Shown here: positions 14,542 to 24,209 of the stretch, in pieces
Position numbering within the stretch: position 1 is the stretch's first letter
Layout of the letters: the number at the start of each line of letters is the position of its first letter
Source: Stigmatella aurantiaca DW4/3-1
GTDB lineage: Bacteria > Myxococcota > Myxococcia > Myxococcales > Myxococcaceae
Direction of reading: 5' to 3'
Assembly: GCF_000165485.1 (NCBI RefSeq)
Contig: NC_014623.1
Coordinates: 5,970,893-6,034,892 of the forward strand
Length of the DNA: 64,000 nucleotides
Translations under genes and position numbers: made by a program
The notes under the pieces: model-generated
The model's database searches: none
Seen by the model: the letters and a program-made list of their open reading frames with translations, nothing else
What the model was told of the DNA's origin: nothing

Positions 14542-16648
14542 GCCGCTCCTCCCCGATCGCCGACCCGGCCACGGGCCACAGCAAGGTGAAACAGGTTCCA
14601 TGGCCCGGCTCGCTCTCCAGCTCCACCCGGCCCCCATGGTTGCGGACAATCTGGGCGACGATGGCCAGACCGAGCCCCGTGCCCTGCCCGCGCTTCTTCG
14701 TCGTGAAGAACGGATCAAACACCTGGTTGCGGCTCTCCACGGGGATGCCACACCCATCGTCCCGCACGGACAGCGTCACGAAGCCCCACGCCCCCATCGA
14801 GGAGCCATCCGGGGCCGCCGCGGCCAGGTGCACCTTCCCCCCGGCGCTGCACGCATCACACGCGTTGAGCACCAGGTTCACCAGCACCTGCTGGAGCTGA
14901 TCGGGATCCGCGGCCAGCAGGGGCAACCCCTCGGGCAAATCCAGCTCCAGCACCACCTGCTGCCGCTCCGCCTCCAGGTGCAGCAGTTCGTAGACGTCGC
15001 GCAGGAGCGTGCTCAGCGCCACGGGCCGCGCCACCGCCGGTTGCAGGCGCGAGAAGTCCAGCAGTTGGCGGATGGTCCGGCTCACCTGGTCGATCTGATC
15101 GATGATGACGCCCACGCCCGCCGCCTGCGGATGCGCCGGGCCGAGCTTGCCGAGCACATACTCGGCGCGGCCCCGCACCACCCCCAGGGGCGTGCCAATC
15201 TCGTGGGCGATGCCCGCGGCGAGCACCCCCACGGTGGCGAGCTTCTCGGCGCGCAGCAGTTGGGTCTCCAGGGCCCGGACACTGCTCAGGTCCTCGATGA
15301 CCAGCAAGGTGCGGACCTCGGGATCCCTCGCCTCGAGCGGCACGGCGTGGAGGTTGTACTGCCCCTCTTCTCCGAACAACGTGAGCGGCTCGCCCAGCAG
15401 GCTGCGCACCCGGGACTCGCCCACCGCGGCCTCCACGAGCGCGCCCAGCCGGGCCACCACCGGCTCGGGGGCCTGGGGAAACGTGGAGGCCAGCGGGGAG
15501 CCGATGGCGCTCGGGGGCAGCCGGGCCCGCAGGGGCTGATTCACCGCGCTGACCCGCCCCTCGGCGGTGAGCGCCAGCACCCCAGTCGGAATGTGATCGA
15601 GGATCTTCTGGGTCTTGTCGTGCAGGTGCGCGAGCCGGTCCGCGTGCCGGCGGCTCTCCCGCAGGGCCACCGCGCGGCGCTGGGCCACCACGACGTAGAC
15701 GCCGAAGGCGACCAGGAAGAGCGCGACCAGCAATGCCGCGAGCGACAGCCGCAACACGAGCCCCCGCTCATGCGAGCGCAGCGCGGCCGTGGACACCAGC
15801 GTGGCGGCCGACCAATGGCTCCCGCCCTTGAGCGGAATGGGCGTGAAGGTCGCCACCGCCTCCGCGGAGCCCAACCCCAGCCGCGACGCCTCCTGCTCCC
15901 CCAACAGGAGCGTGCCCTGCTCCCCCTTCCTCATTTTCTCAGCAAGCAAGGCGTATTGGGCCATGGCCCGGGTGTTCTCGGACACCCGCTGGTACCAGTC
16001 CGCCAGCACGGGATCACTCGCGGGGCTGGGGCGGCCATGGGCGCCGATGAGCAGCAAGCGCGCCTCGGAGTCCGAGGTGACGATCCGCAAGGGAAGAAAG
16101 AAGGACTCCATGTCCACCAGCACCGCCACCACCCCGCCCTGCCCGCCGCCTTCCGGGGAAATCGAGGTGGCCAGGATGCGCAACCAGGGGCCCCCCACCT
16201 CCCCGAGCGGCGGCGAGCTGGTGATGTCTCCCGGCGGACTGCCGAGCGCCTGGGGCACCAGCTCCGCCATCCGGGGAAAGAGCGCCCCCTGGGCCACCCG
16301 GGGCTCCGCGCGCCGATCCACCAGGCGGAGCCGCTCCCTGCCCTGTTCGTCATAGACCGCGATGGCTTTGAATTGCCCGACGACCTCCAGCAGGGCCTTC
16401 AGCTCCCGGCGGTGATCCTCCAGGGGACCGGGCTGGGAAAGCAGCTCTCCCGCGAAGCTCAGGTCCTCGCCGATCTGCTCCAACGCGTCCGTGACCCCCC
16501 GCGTCGCCTCGGTGAGTTGCGCCTGCCGATCCACAGTGAATTGCCGCACCAATTCGGCGCGGTTATGCCGGACGACGGTGAGGACGCCCGCTCCCACGCT
16601 CGCCAGCGCCACGCACAACAGGAAAATGGGAACCAGCGTGTGGCGCAT
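14507..16648 (-). CDS. Membrane sensor histidine kinase, partner of the NtrC-type regulator
   Basis: 713 residues: TM1 (about 5-25), a periplasmic sensor of about 270 residues, TM2 (about 301-322), a PAS-like segment (about 345-455), then the phosphoacceptor motif AHEIGTPLG (H482) and a HATPase with NLVLNACDA, DDGCGIP, FFTTKK and GQGTGLGLA. The kinase core is intact. Its 3' end overlaps the response-regulator start by 35 bases, so the two form one coupled pair. The sensor domain is of the double-CACHE style by length and placement, but I cannot name a ligand. The frame stays open far upstream; the ATG at 16648 is supported by the TM1 that follows at once. Confidence 0.93.
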   Translation of the reverse strand: MRHTLVPIFLLCVALASVGAGVLTVVRHNRAELVRQFTVDRQAQLTEATRGVTDALEQIGEDLSFAGELLSQPGPLEDHRRELKALLEVVGQFKAIAVYDEQGRERLRLVDRRAEPRVAQGALFPRMAELVPQALGSPPGDITSSPPLGEVGGPWLRILATSISPEGGGQGGVVAVLVDMESFFLPLRIVTSDSEARLLLIGAHGRPSPASDPVLADWYQRVSENTRAMAQYALLAEKMRKGEQGTLLLGEQEASRLGLGSAEAVATFTPIPLKGGSHWSAATLVSTAALRSHERGLVLRLSLAALLVALFLVAFGVYVVVAQRRAVALRESRRHADRLAHLHDKTQKILDHIPTGVLALTAEGRVSAVNQPLRARLPPSAIGSPLASTFPQAPEPVVARLGALVEAAVGESRVRSLLGEPLTLFGEEGQYNLHAVPLEARDPEVRTLLVIEDLSSVRALETQLLRAEKLATVGVLAAGIAHEIGTPLGVVRGRAEYVLGKLGPAHPQAAGVGVIIDQIDQVSRTIRQLLDFSRLQPAVARPVALSTLLRDVYELLHLEAERQQVVLELDLPEGLPLLAADPDQLQQVLVNLVLNACDACSAGGKVHLAAAAPDGSSMGAWGFVTLSVRDDGCGIPVESRNQVFDPFFTTKKRGQGTGLGLAIVAQIVRNHGGRVELESEPGHGTCFTLLWPVAGSAIGEERHVNPGTHPGGG

Positions 16649-16744
16649 GGCGGCAAGTCCAGCCTTTAGCAACCTGCGTACCCGGATGCTTCCGGAAGAC
16701 AGCCCGCCCCCGACCTCTCTTGGATCCTGGCAGTTTGCCACACC

Positions 16745-16767
16745 GGCCCTGGCATTCCGCCAGGGCC
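16745..16767. promoter_or_regulatory. 9-bp perfect inverted repeat between divergent genes
   Basis: GGCCCTGGC and GCCAGGGCC flank the 5-base spacer ATTCC, about 50 bp before the radical SAM start and about 100 bp before the histidine kinase start. A shorter repeat, TGGCA-GTT-TGCCA, lies at 16728-16740. They could be operators for the adjacent sigma-54 regulator or an RNA hairpin in the leader; the sequence does not decide. Confidence 0.4.
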
Positions 16768-16816
16768 GCAAGCCGCATCTTTTTGCCACCCTTAAAACAT
16801 CCTTCATTCTCCCCCA

Positions 16817-18232
16817 ATGCGGATTGCCATCATCGCGACCTATACCCACCCCACCCGGCGGCGAATCAAAGAGCCGTCCATCATGCAGTCGGCCGTACCG
16901 GAGCTCATCGCGGGCTTGTGCCCTCCCCACGCGGAGATCGAGCTCTTCAACGAGAAGGAGCAGGACATCCCGCTCGACCGGCACTGGGATCTCGTCTTCT
17001 TCTCCTATCTGCACTCCTACTACGAGCACACGAAGGTGCTCTCCACGCTCTTCCGCCAGCGCGGCATGGTGACGGTGGCGGGCGGCCGCCACGCGGGCCA
17101 CTTCGCCGATGACGCGGCCAACTACTTCGACGCCGTCATCACCGGCGAGCCCGAGCCCAACGTCCCCGCCCTCATCCAGGACTTCGAGAAGGGGCAGATC
17201 CAGAAGCGCTACAGCTTGGCCTCCTGGGGCCCCGACGCCATCCAGCCGTACCGGTATGATCTCATCGACTTCAAGAACAACCGGGTGCGGCTCGCGGGCA
17301 TCGAGGCCTCGCGCGGCTGCCCCTTCCGCTGCAACTTCTGCGTGCTCACCGGCCACGAGCGCTACCGCTACCGGTCCATCCCCACGGTCATCGAGGAGAT
17401 CCGCACGAAGATGACCTGGAACAAGAACTTCTTCGGGGCGATGGACAACGTCTTCGTCTTCCTGGACAACAACCTGGGCGGCTCGCCCAAGTACCTGCGC
17501 GAGCTGTGCGAGGCGCTCATCCCCCTGAAGAAGATCTGGGGCTGCGCGCTCACCTTCAACATCCTCAAGGACGAGTCGCTCGTGAGGCTGATGGCCCAGG
17601 CCGGGTGCCGCTACATCTATACCGGCATGGAGTCGCTCAACCCGGAGTCGATCAAGGCCATGAACAAGGGCCAGAACAAGTTGAGCGAGGTGGACGAGGT
17701 CATCCGGCGCACCTTCTCGCATGGCATCGTCCTGTCGTTCGGCCTGATCGTCGGCTCGGACGGAGACACCAACGAGTACCTGGAGAAGCTCCCCGAGTAC
17801 CTGTCGGACCTGAAGTACTTCGCGGTGACGTTCCTGGGAATCGTCTGCCCCTACCCGGAGACGCCCTTCTTCCGGGAAGTGCAGTCCGAAGGCCGCCTGC
17901 TGCCGGGCACCATCAGCCGGGACTATGACGGCTATACCCTGTGCCACCGGCCGAAGAACCTCCACCCCTCCGAGGTGGTGGAGCACTTCATCCGGCTGTG
18001 CGGCACGCTGGGCACGCTGCCCAACATCGTCCGGCACTATGGGGCGTGGCTGATGCGCAGCGACATGCCGCGCTACCGCAGCACCCTGTTCTTCTCGGGG
18101 CCGGAGATCCTCAGCATCCGCAACCCGGTGAAGAACAAGGACCGCCGCTACATCGCCGGCATGGATCCCCTCGAGGATTGGGATGCCCAGCAGATGAAGA
18201 CCCTGGGCCTGCTGCCGCAGCGTCTCAGCTGA
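16817..18232 (+). CDS. B12-binding-type radical SAM protein
   Basis: A 471-residue radical SAM enzyme. The N-terminal 150 or so residues have the Rossmann-like layout of B12-binding-associated members, including VTVAGGRHAGHF. The [4Fe-4S] motif is CPFRCNFC (C168, C172, C175), and TGMESLNPESI is a typical family segment. No DxHxxG cobalamin motif is obvious, so cobalamin binding is uncertain. The substrate is unknown: there is no peptide precursor, tailoring gene or biosynthetic neighbour, and the gene stands alone, divergent from the two-component system. It probably modifies a lipid, cofactor or small molecule. Confidence 0.82.
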   Translation: MRIAIIATYTHPTRRRIKEPSIMQSAVPELIAGLCPPHAEIELFNEKEQDIPLDRHWDLVFFSYLHSYYEHTKVLSTLFRQRGMVTVAGGRHAGHFADDAANYFDAVITGEPEPNVPALIQDFEKGQIQKRYSLASWGPDAIQPYRYDLIDFKNNRVRLAGIEASRGCPFRCNFCVLTGHERYRYRSIPTVIEEIRTKMTWNKNFFGAMDNVFVFLDNNLGGSPKYLRELCEALIPLKKIWGCALTFNILKDESLVRLMAQAGCRYIYTGMESLNPESIKAMNKGQNKLSEVDEVIRRTFSHGIVLSFGLIVGSDGDTNEYLEKLPEYLSDLKYFAVTFLGIVCPYPETPFFREVQSEGRLLPGTISRDYDGYTLCHRPKNLHPSEVVEHFIRLCGTLGTLPNIVRHYGAWLMRSDMPRYRSTLFFSGPEILSIRNPVKNKDRRYIAGMDPLEDWDAQQMKTLGLLPQRLS

Positions 18233-18276
18233 GCGTTCCGTGGGGCCGGTCGTCTGCCGAGGACAGGAGGAGGCAA

Positions 18277-18299
18277 GCCCTCGTTGCTGAATCGAGGGC
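18277..18299 (+). terminator. Hairpin after the radical SAM gene
   Basis: GCCCTCG and CGAGGGC form a perfect 7-bp stem with a 9-base loop, 45 bp after the stop codon. No U-tract follows, so it is a weak intrinsic terminator at best. Confidence 0.4.
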
Positions 18300-18369
18300 G
18301 CTCACCACCTTATGCGCCAAACGATTTCACTTCCCGGGGTCCTCTTCACGGATTCCAAGGAGCTACGTC

Positions 18370-18807
18370 ATGGCCCACACGGACATCGATACGCTGAACT
18401 CCTTCCTGCGTGGTGAGCTGTCCGCCGTGGAGACCTACCGGCAGGCGAGCAAGCACATCAAGAGCGACCTTGCCCGGACGGAGCTGGACGCGTGCATGCA
18501 AGACCACGAGGCCCGCGTCGCCGCCATCAAGGAGCGCATCCAGAGCCTGGGAGGCCGCCCCTCCGAAGATTCCGGGCTGTGGGGCACCTTCGCCAAGGCC
18601 GTGCAGGGCAGCGCGGACCTGCTGGGCGAGAAGGTCGCCATCGATGCGCTGGAGCAAGGCGAGGACCACGGTCTGGCGGACTACAACCGCGACGTGGACA
18701 AGCTCCACGGTCCCGCGCGCACGTTCGCGCGCCAACAGCTGTTGCCGGCCCAGAAGCATACGCATGCCCGGATCAGCCGTCTGAAGCACAACCCGAACCT
18801 GCACTGA
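18370..18807 (+). CDS. DUF2383/PA2169-like four-helix bundle protein
   Basis: A 145-residue, wholly helical, charged protein with no signal peptide. It begins MAHTDIDTLNSFLRGE and has repeated Glu/His positions of the ferritin-like style (EAR, HGLADYNRD). It resembles DUF2383 (PA2169-type) proteins, which are stress-linked and of unknown function. An AGGAG lies 7 bases before the ATG. It is convergent with the adenylyl-cyclase-like gene, with a small hairpin between them. Confidence 0.7.
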   Translation: MAHTDIDTLNSFLRGELSAVETYRQASKHIKSDLARTELDACMQDHEARVAAIKERIQSLGGRPSEDSGLWGTFAKAVQGSADLLGEKVAIDALEQGEDHGLADYNRDVDKLHGPARTFARQQLLPAQKHTHARISRLKHNPNLH

Positions 18808-18813
18808 ACGCGG

Positions 18814-18829
18814 CGGCGTGAAGACGCCG
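18814..18829. terminator. Short convergent terminator hairpin
   Basis: CGGCGT and ACGCCG form a perfect 6-bp stem closed by a GAAG tetraloop, in the 25-bp gap between two convergent stops. Confidence 0.4.
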
Positions 18830-18832
18830 GGC

Positions 18833-21800
18833 CTACTGCCGCAACGTCTCCGCGGAGCGATCCGTGGAGGCGGGCAGCGTCGCCCGGGGCCGGGGCAGGC
18901 TGGGCGAGCCTGCCTCCTCCAGCCGCTCCACCCGCCGCAGCTCGGCCTGGGCGCCGATGGCTTGGAAGATCTCCCGGGAGCGCGCGAGCAGCTCCGCGCG
19001 GCGGTGCGGCAGGGCCACCGCCGCGTCGTAGTACGCCACGCCCGTCTCCCACTTGTTGGGGCCGCCCTCCAGGAGGGCGAAGGCCCGCTGGAACTCGGGC
19101 TCGGCGGCGGCCGCGCCCTTGCGCAACCGCAGCGCGCGGGCCGTCACCCGCTGGGCGGGGCCCCGCATATAAGGATACAGCCGCGAGAGGGCCCGCGCCT
19201 TGAAGCCGCCCAGCCGCACGATGCGCATCAACTTCGAGCGGGGAACCGAGGTGGCCCCTTCCTCCAGGGCGAAGAGCGCCGCCTCCACCGCGTCCACCAG
19301 GCCAATCTGTAGGAACGGCACGAGCACCTGGTAGCGCCAGACGGTGTCGAAGGCCCGGACGGCCATCTGGGCCGACTCCTCCACCATGTGCTCGCGCACG
19401 GCCAGTTGGGCCAGGTGGTTGAGGCAGGCGCACTGGTTGGCCAAGTCCTTACCTCGATGCTGATGCGCAGCCCCGTCTCCATCTCCGCGCTCAACGCCCC
19501 CACGTCGCCCTCGCCGCGCAGGTACCGGCAGAAGGGCACCCAGGAGTGGGCCCACCCCTGGTGCATGAGCGCGTTCAGCTCCAGCCCCAGCTCCCCCATC
19601 TGCCGGAAGACCTGCTCGGCGGTCTCGAAGCGCGAGGCGAGGAAGTGGCTGGTGGCCAGAATCATCATCGCGGTCTGCACCTCCCACCGCTCGCCCACCT
19701 GCCGCAGGACGCCCACGGCCTCTTCCTGGAGCTTCACCGCCTCGTCCAGCTCGTTGCGGAAGAGCGCATTGGTGCCCACCCGGCTGAGCGCGATGCCCTC
19801 CGCCACCGCGTCGCGCGACTGCCGGCCATGCTCCAGGGCCCGGTCCAGGTAGCGCGTGGAGCGCCCCAGCAGTCCGGCGCCAAAGAGCATGGTGCCGTAG
19901 TAGCCGCTGGCCTGGCTGAGCCCGTAATCCGAATGCAGGCGCTCGGCCATGTTGATGGCCACCAGCGTCGCCCAGGACAGCTTCGCCAGGTCCGCGAAGT
20001 AGTAGATGCGGATGAGCGAGATGAGCGTGTTGAGCTGCTTGATGTAGAGCGGCAGGCGCTGCTGCGGCACGGGCCGGATGAGCCACGGGAAGGCCTGACT
20101 GAGCACGTGCATGCTGAACTGCGCCCCGGTGCGCAGCGCCAGTCCCACCCGGGTGTGCGGGGCGCCCCGGCCCAGCAGCTTCAGCGCGTGCTCCAGCTCC
20201 GGAATGGCGCGGCTCGAATCGCCCTTCTCCTGGAAGGCGCGCCCCAGGCCAATGTGGATGTCCGCGCGGCGGTCGTCCCGCGTCTCGTCGAACAGGCACT
20301 GCTCGAACATCTGGATGGCGGAGGCGTACTGGCCCGCCTGGAGCAGCGTCTCGGCCAGCTCCAGCATGATCTGCCGCGTGTGCTGGAGGATGTCCTCGCG
20401 CTCGGCCGTCTCGGTGGTGAAGAACAGATCCAGGGCGCGGTTGTAGTGGTGGATGGCCTCTTCGTTCGCGTACTGCCGCTTGGCGGCGCGCGCGGCCAAG
20501 AGCGTGTACTCCAACCCCTTCGTCTCGTCGTTTCCCGCCAGGTAGTGGTAGGCGAGGATGCCCGCGGGCTTAATGGGGTTGTCCGCGGCCTTCTGCTCCA
20601 GGAACCGCGCCAGCCGCTGGTGCAGATCCTCCCGCTGCCGGACGAGCAGCGTGTTGTACGCCACATCGCGGATGACGATGTGCTTGAAGAGGCAGGTGTA
20701 CGGCTCCTCCACCTCCAGGAGCACCATGCCCAGGTGGGTCAGCGCCTTCATCGCCCGCTTCGCCTCTTCCAGATCGATGGCGTTGGGCAGCAGCGCGTGC
20801 ACGGCATCCAGCGAGAAGACGCGGCCGATGACGGAGGCCACCTTCACGATGAGCCGCTCCATGTCCGGCAGCAGATCGATGCGGTTGAGCACCACGTCCT
20901 GGATCGAGTCCGGAATCCGGATGTCCTGGAGGCCGCGGCGCAGCACCCGCTGGCCGTTCGAGTCCTCTTCCAGATAGCCCTGTTCCACCAGCCCCTCCAC
21001 GAGGGACTCGATGAAGAACGGGTTGCCCTGGACTTTGACCTGAAGCATGTCCTCCAGCGCCCTGTTGGGCGGATCCAGCTTCAGGTGAAGCCGCAGCAGC
21101 TCCCGGGTGTCCTCCTCACTCAGGTGGGACAGATCCACCCGGCGCAGGGTGTCCAGCGCGTGCAGCGAGCGCAGCGCCTCGCCCGGACGCATGGTGATGA
21201 GCACGGTGAGGCGCAGCGGCCCGAGCCGGGTGGCCACGTACTCGATGAGATCCAGCGAGATGCGGTCCGCCCAGTGCAAATCCTCGAAGAACAGCAGGAG
21301 CGGGATGAGCTGGGTGCGCCGGTCCAGCAGTTGGTGGATGATGTGGAAGACCTGCTGGTTCTTCTGCCGCGCGTCCAGCGCCGCCGTCCGCTCATCCTCC
21401 TGCACCGGCAGGCCCATGATGCTCGCCAGCACCGGCACCCACTCGGGCCCCACGCCCTCCAGCTCCTCGAACTCGCGCTGCAAGTGCAGCAGTTGCTCGG
21501 CGGGCTCGTCCGACTCGTGCAGCTGGAAGAGCTGTTGGAGCACCTCCTTCCACGGGAAGAAGGGGGTGAACATCTCGTACGAGTAGCAGATGCCGTACAG
21601 CGTCCGCGCGCCCAGCGCCTCGGCCTCGTCGACGAGCCGGCTGGACAGGCGCGACTTGCCGATCCCCGCCTCGCCCGAGACGATGCAGACGCGCCCCGCC
21701 CCACCGATGGACTCCTCGACGGCCTTGAGCAGCGTCTCCAGCTCGGCCCGGCGGCCGACGATCTCGCCCTTGCCCTTGAGCAGCAGGCTGCGCACCTGCC

Positions 21801-23154
21801 GCGCCGCGGGCTCGAGCTGGTAGGCCGGCACAGGGCGCGGGACGCCCCGGAGGGCCAGGTCCCCCACGTGGTGGGTGACGAACTCCCGCTGGAGCTTCCG
21901 CTCGGTCTGTGCATCCAGCAGGATGCCGGACTGGCGCTGGTAGGCCATCAGCCGGGCGGAGATGTTCACCACCTCGCCCAGGGCCCAGAAACCCTTGCGG
22001 GACGGAGCCCCCATCTCGCCCCAGTAGGCATGGCCGGTGGCGATGCCCACGCGCAGCTCCTCCAGGAACGGAAAGGCCCCCTGCACCTTCAGGAGCTTGG
22101 AGGCAAAGTGGCACGCCAGCAGTTCCTTGTTCTCCCGCGCCGTCGGCGCCCCGAACACGAGGTAGAGGACGTTGCCCTTGTCCGTGAAGTCCGTCATCAA
22201 GAGCACGCCCCCATGCAGGCTGCTCTCGCGCTGGGCGAACGTGAAGAACGCGTTCAGCTCGCGCACGAACTCCACCGTCTCCTCGTGCGAGCGCCGGGTG
22301 CCCACGCGCACGAAGACACAGGTGAGCTCGCGGAAGTCCGCGCTGAAGCCCTGGTGCGCGCTGATGGCGGTGCGCTGCAACTCCGGGTGCATCATCCGGG
22401 CGCGCGGCCCCAGCATGAGCGCGCTGCCCACCGCCAGGTGCCGGGGCGGCTGCGTGGCAATGGCCGAAGAGGGAACGAACTGGAAGGAGCCCTCGCGCGA
22501 CTCCCCGAGCATGCCGGGGTCCATCAACGCGCTGGCCTCCCGGCTCAAGAAGACCTCGCCGCCCAGGGACTTCTTCTCCGCGGCCACCGCCTGCTCCATC
22601 GGCTGGCCGATGAGGGCTGGGTGCAGCCACTGCTCGGGCTCCCCGAGCGTGATGCGGTGACACTCGCCAAAGCCCACGCCCACGCGCGAGGACAAGGTGA
22701 AGCGCTTGCCCAGCAACTCGACGCTGCCAAAACTGGCCAACTTCCGCTGGACGAAGGAGCCGCAGAGCGCGGCGCGGCGCACCACGTCCGCGTCACGCTC
22801 GGCGCGCTCCGGCTCGAAGAGCGCCAGCACCGAGTCCCCGGCGAACTGGTAGATGTCGCCGCCGAAGTCCCGGATGCCCTCCACCACGGCCGAGAAGTAG
22901 CTGGTCAACAGCCGCTGAAGCGCGTCGATGCCCCGCGGCCCCGCGCTGCTCAGCGACAGGACGATGGGCGTGAAGCCCGCGATGTCCAGCAGCAGGCTGG
23001 CCCCTCGCACGGCCTCCACGGGCGGCGGCGGCGCCCCGCCCCCCTGGGCCAGCCGGCGCACGATCGCCGCCGGGACATAGGGCGCCAGCGACGCCAGCGT
23101 CATCCGCTCGCTGGCGGGCCGCCGGTCCAGCCCTGTGTCCAGGTCCAAGCCCAT
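18833..23154 (-). CDS. Soluble-adenylyl-cyclase-like protein (two cyclase domains, ATPase, TPR), frameshifted near 19450
   Basis: The order is cyclase domain 1 (about 45-190), with both metal aspartates in LLLDIAGFT (D57) and FAGDSVLALF (D107); a second cyclase-like domain (about 270-420) without those aspartates; an AAA/STAND ATPase with GEAGIGKS; and a long TPR region. This is the layout of mammalian-type soluble adenylyl cyclase and of many myxobacterial paralogues. Near 19447-19455 the reading frame breaks: the sequence after GLRISIEV goes out of frame and ends at 19228, while KDLANQCACLNHL and about 200 further TPR residues continue in another frame to 18833. One missing base explains this. 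It could be a real mutation or a sequencing error. The downstream part still reads as good protein, so any mutation is recent. Confidence 0.8.
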
Positions 23155-23158
23155 GCGC

Positions 23159-23560
23159 TCAGGCCAAGGTGGAGAAACGAAGCCACAACGCCATGAGGGC
23201 CACCGCCGCCCAGAACACGGTCTCGACGGTCTCCGTCATGGGTTGGATGCGCCGCAGCGCGCCCCAGATGTGGACCAGGACCATCAACCCGGAGGTCAGC
23301 GCCACGAGCTCGAACAGCCGCACATTGCTCTTGGGCTCCGGGATACCGTGCGCCACGGTGATGATGATCGCCAGGGACACCGCGCCGAGGCAACGGCCGA
23401 AATAGATCGTCAGGTGCTTGCCCTCCTCCGGCAGCTTCCACCGGAATACGCGCGCCCACGTCAGCGGAACGAATAGCAGGGGCAAGGCCACCACCAGCAG
23501 GAAGAATGTGGTGGCGAAGATGAGAAACCAACTGGCCAGCGGATAGTCGGGGCTGATCAT
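23159..23560 (-). CDS. Small four-helix membrane protein of unknown function
   Basis: A 133-residue protein with four clear hydrophobic segments (about 10-32, 52-70, 80-98 and 110-128) and short loops. I recognise no family. It lies 4 bp upstream of the cyclase-ATPase gene in the same direction, so the two are almost certainly co-transcribed; it might anchor or modulate that protein. Confidence 0.65.
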   Translation of the reverse strand: MISPDYPLASWFLIFATTFFLLVVALPLLFVPLTWARVFRWKLPEEGKHLTIYFGRCLGAVSLAIIITVAHGIPEPKSNVRLFELVALTSGLMVLVHIWGALRRIQPMTETVETVFWAAVALMALWLRFSTLA

Positions 23561-23609
23561 GGCACGGCTCAGCGCCCGGGTGGCGAGATGCCACCTCCGA
23601 GGGGCTGAA

Positions 23610-23634
23610 GCGGATATGTCCGCCCCTTATCATA
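23610..23634 (-). promoter_or_regulatory. Possible -10 element with adjacent inverted repeat
   Basis: On the minus strand a TATGAT hexamer (23629-23634) is followed by GCGGA-CATA-TCCGC (23623-23610), about 50 bp before the membrane-protein start. No good -35 is visible. It is a candidate promoter/operator for the membrane-protein and cyclase operon only. Confidence 0.25.
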
Positions 23635-23681
23635 CCAGGGCCCGCCCCAGCCGCCCACGTCCGAGGTGGTTCCGCGACGGC

Positions 23682-24209
23682 CTACCGCGTTACCCCCAGC
23701 AGCCAGTCGCAGACCTCCTCCAGGGAGGCCATGCGCTCGAACGCCCCCGGGAAACTCCGGAACTCCCGGGCCGTTCCGAACAGGACGGCCGGCCGCCGGT
23801 AGCGCGCCGCCAGCTGTGCCTCGGCCAGGGTCCCCGCCCCCCCCGGCAGGATGACGAGCGCCTGGGCGGACAGGACGTTGAGGTGGTTGCGGCTCTCCGG
23901 CGCCTGGCCCTGGCTGCCGCTCAGTGGCAGGTGGGTGAACACGGGCAGCTCGATGCTGGGGTTGGGGTAGCCCGGCCGGGGCCGGTACCCCCGGGCCGTC
24001 ACCCTCCCGGGAACGATGCCAATGGAGATGCCCGTGCGCCCCACCACCGCGACGAACGCCTCGGCCGCGGTCTGCATCACCCCGCTGCCCGCGCCCGTGA
24101 GCAAGTCATACCCATGCTCGGCAATCCATCTCGCCAAGGGCACCACCCGCTCCCGGTACGACTGGGTGCCCGAGCCCATCACGCCGATGACCTTTCTGCG
24201 ATGAAACAT
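23682..24209 (-). CDS. SLOG/LOG-like Rossmann protein (TIGR00725-type)
   Basis: A 175-residue Rossmann-like protein beginning KVIGVMGSGTQSY, with ESRNHLNVLSAQALVILPGGAGTLAE in the middle. That matches the nucleotide-binding PGGxGT loop of the LOG/SLOG superfamily (cytokinin-riboside hydrolases, TIGR00725 and Moco-carrier-like proteins). The catalytic set is only partly recognisable, so a nucleotide-binding or phosphoribohydrolase role is likely but not certain. It sits upstream of the membrane protein and cyclase genes in the same direction, 121 bp away, and its start faces a long gene-free gap. Confidence 0.75.
   Translation of the reverse strand: MFHRRKVIGVMGSGTQSYRERVVPLARWIAEHGYDLLTGAGSGVMQTAAEAFVAVVGRTGISIGIVPGRVTARGYRPRPGYPNPSIELPVFTHLPLSGSQGQAPESRNHLNVLSAQALVILPGGAGTLAEAQLAARYRRPAVLFGTAREFRSFPGAFERMASLEEVCDWLLGVTR

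Noticed and set aside
19546-23196. Long plus-strand open frame opposite the cyclase-ATPase gene
   Set aside because: The translated sequence has no recognisable motif and is biased as expected for antisense of GC-rich coding DNA.
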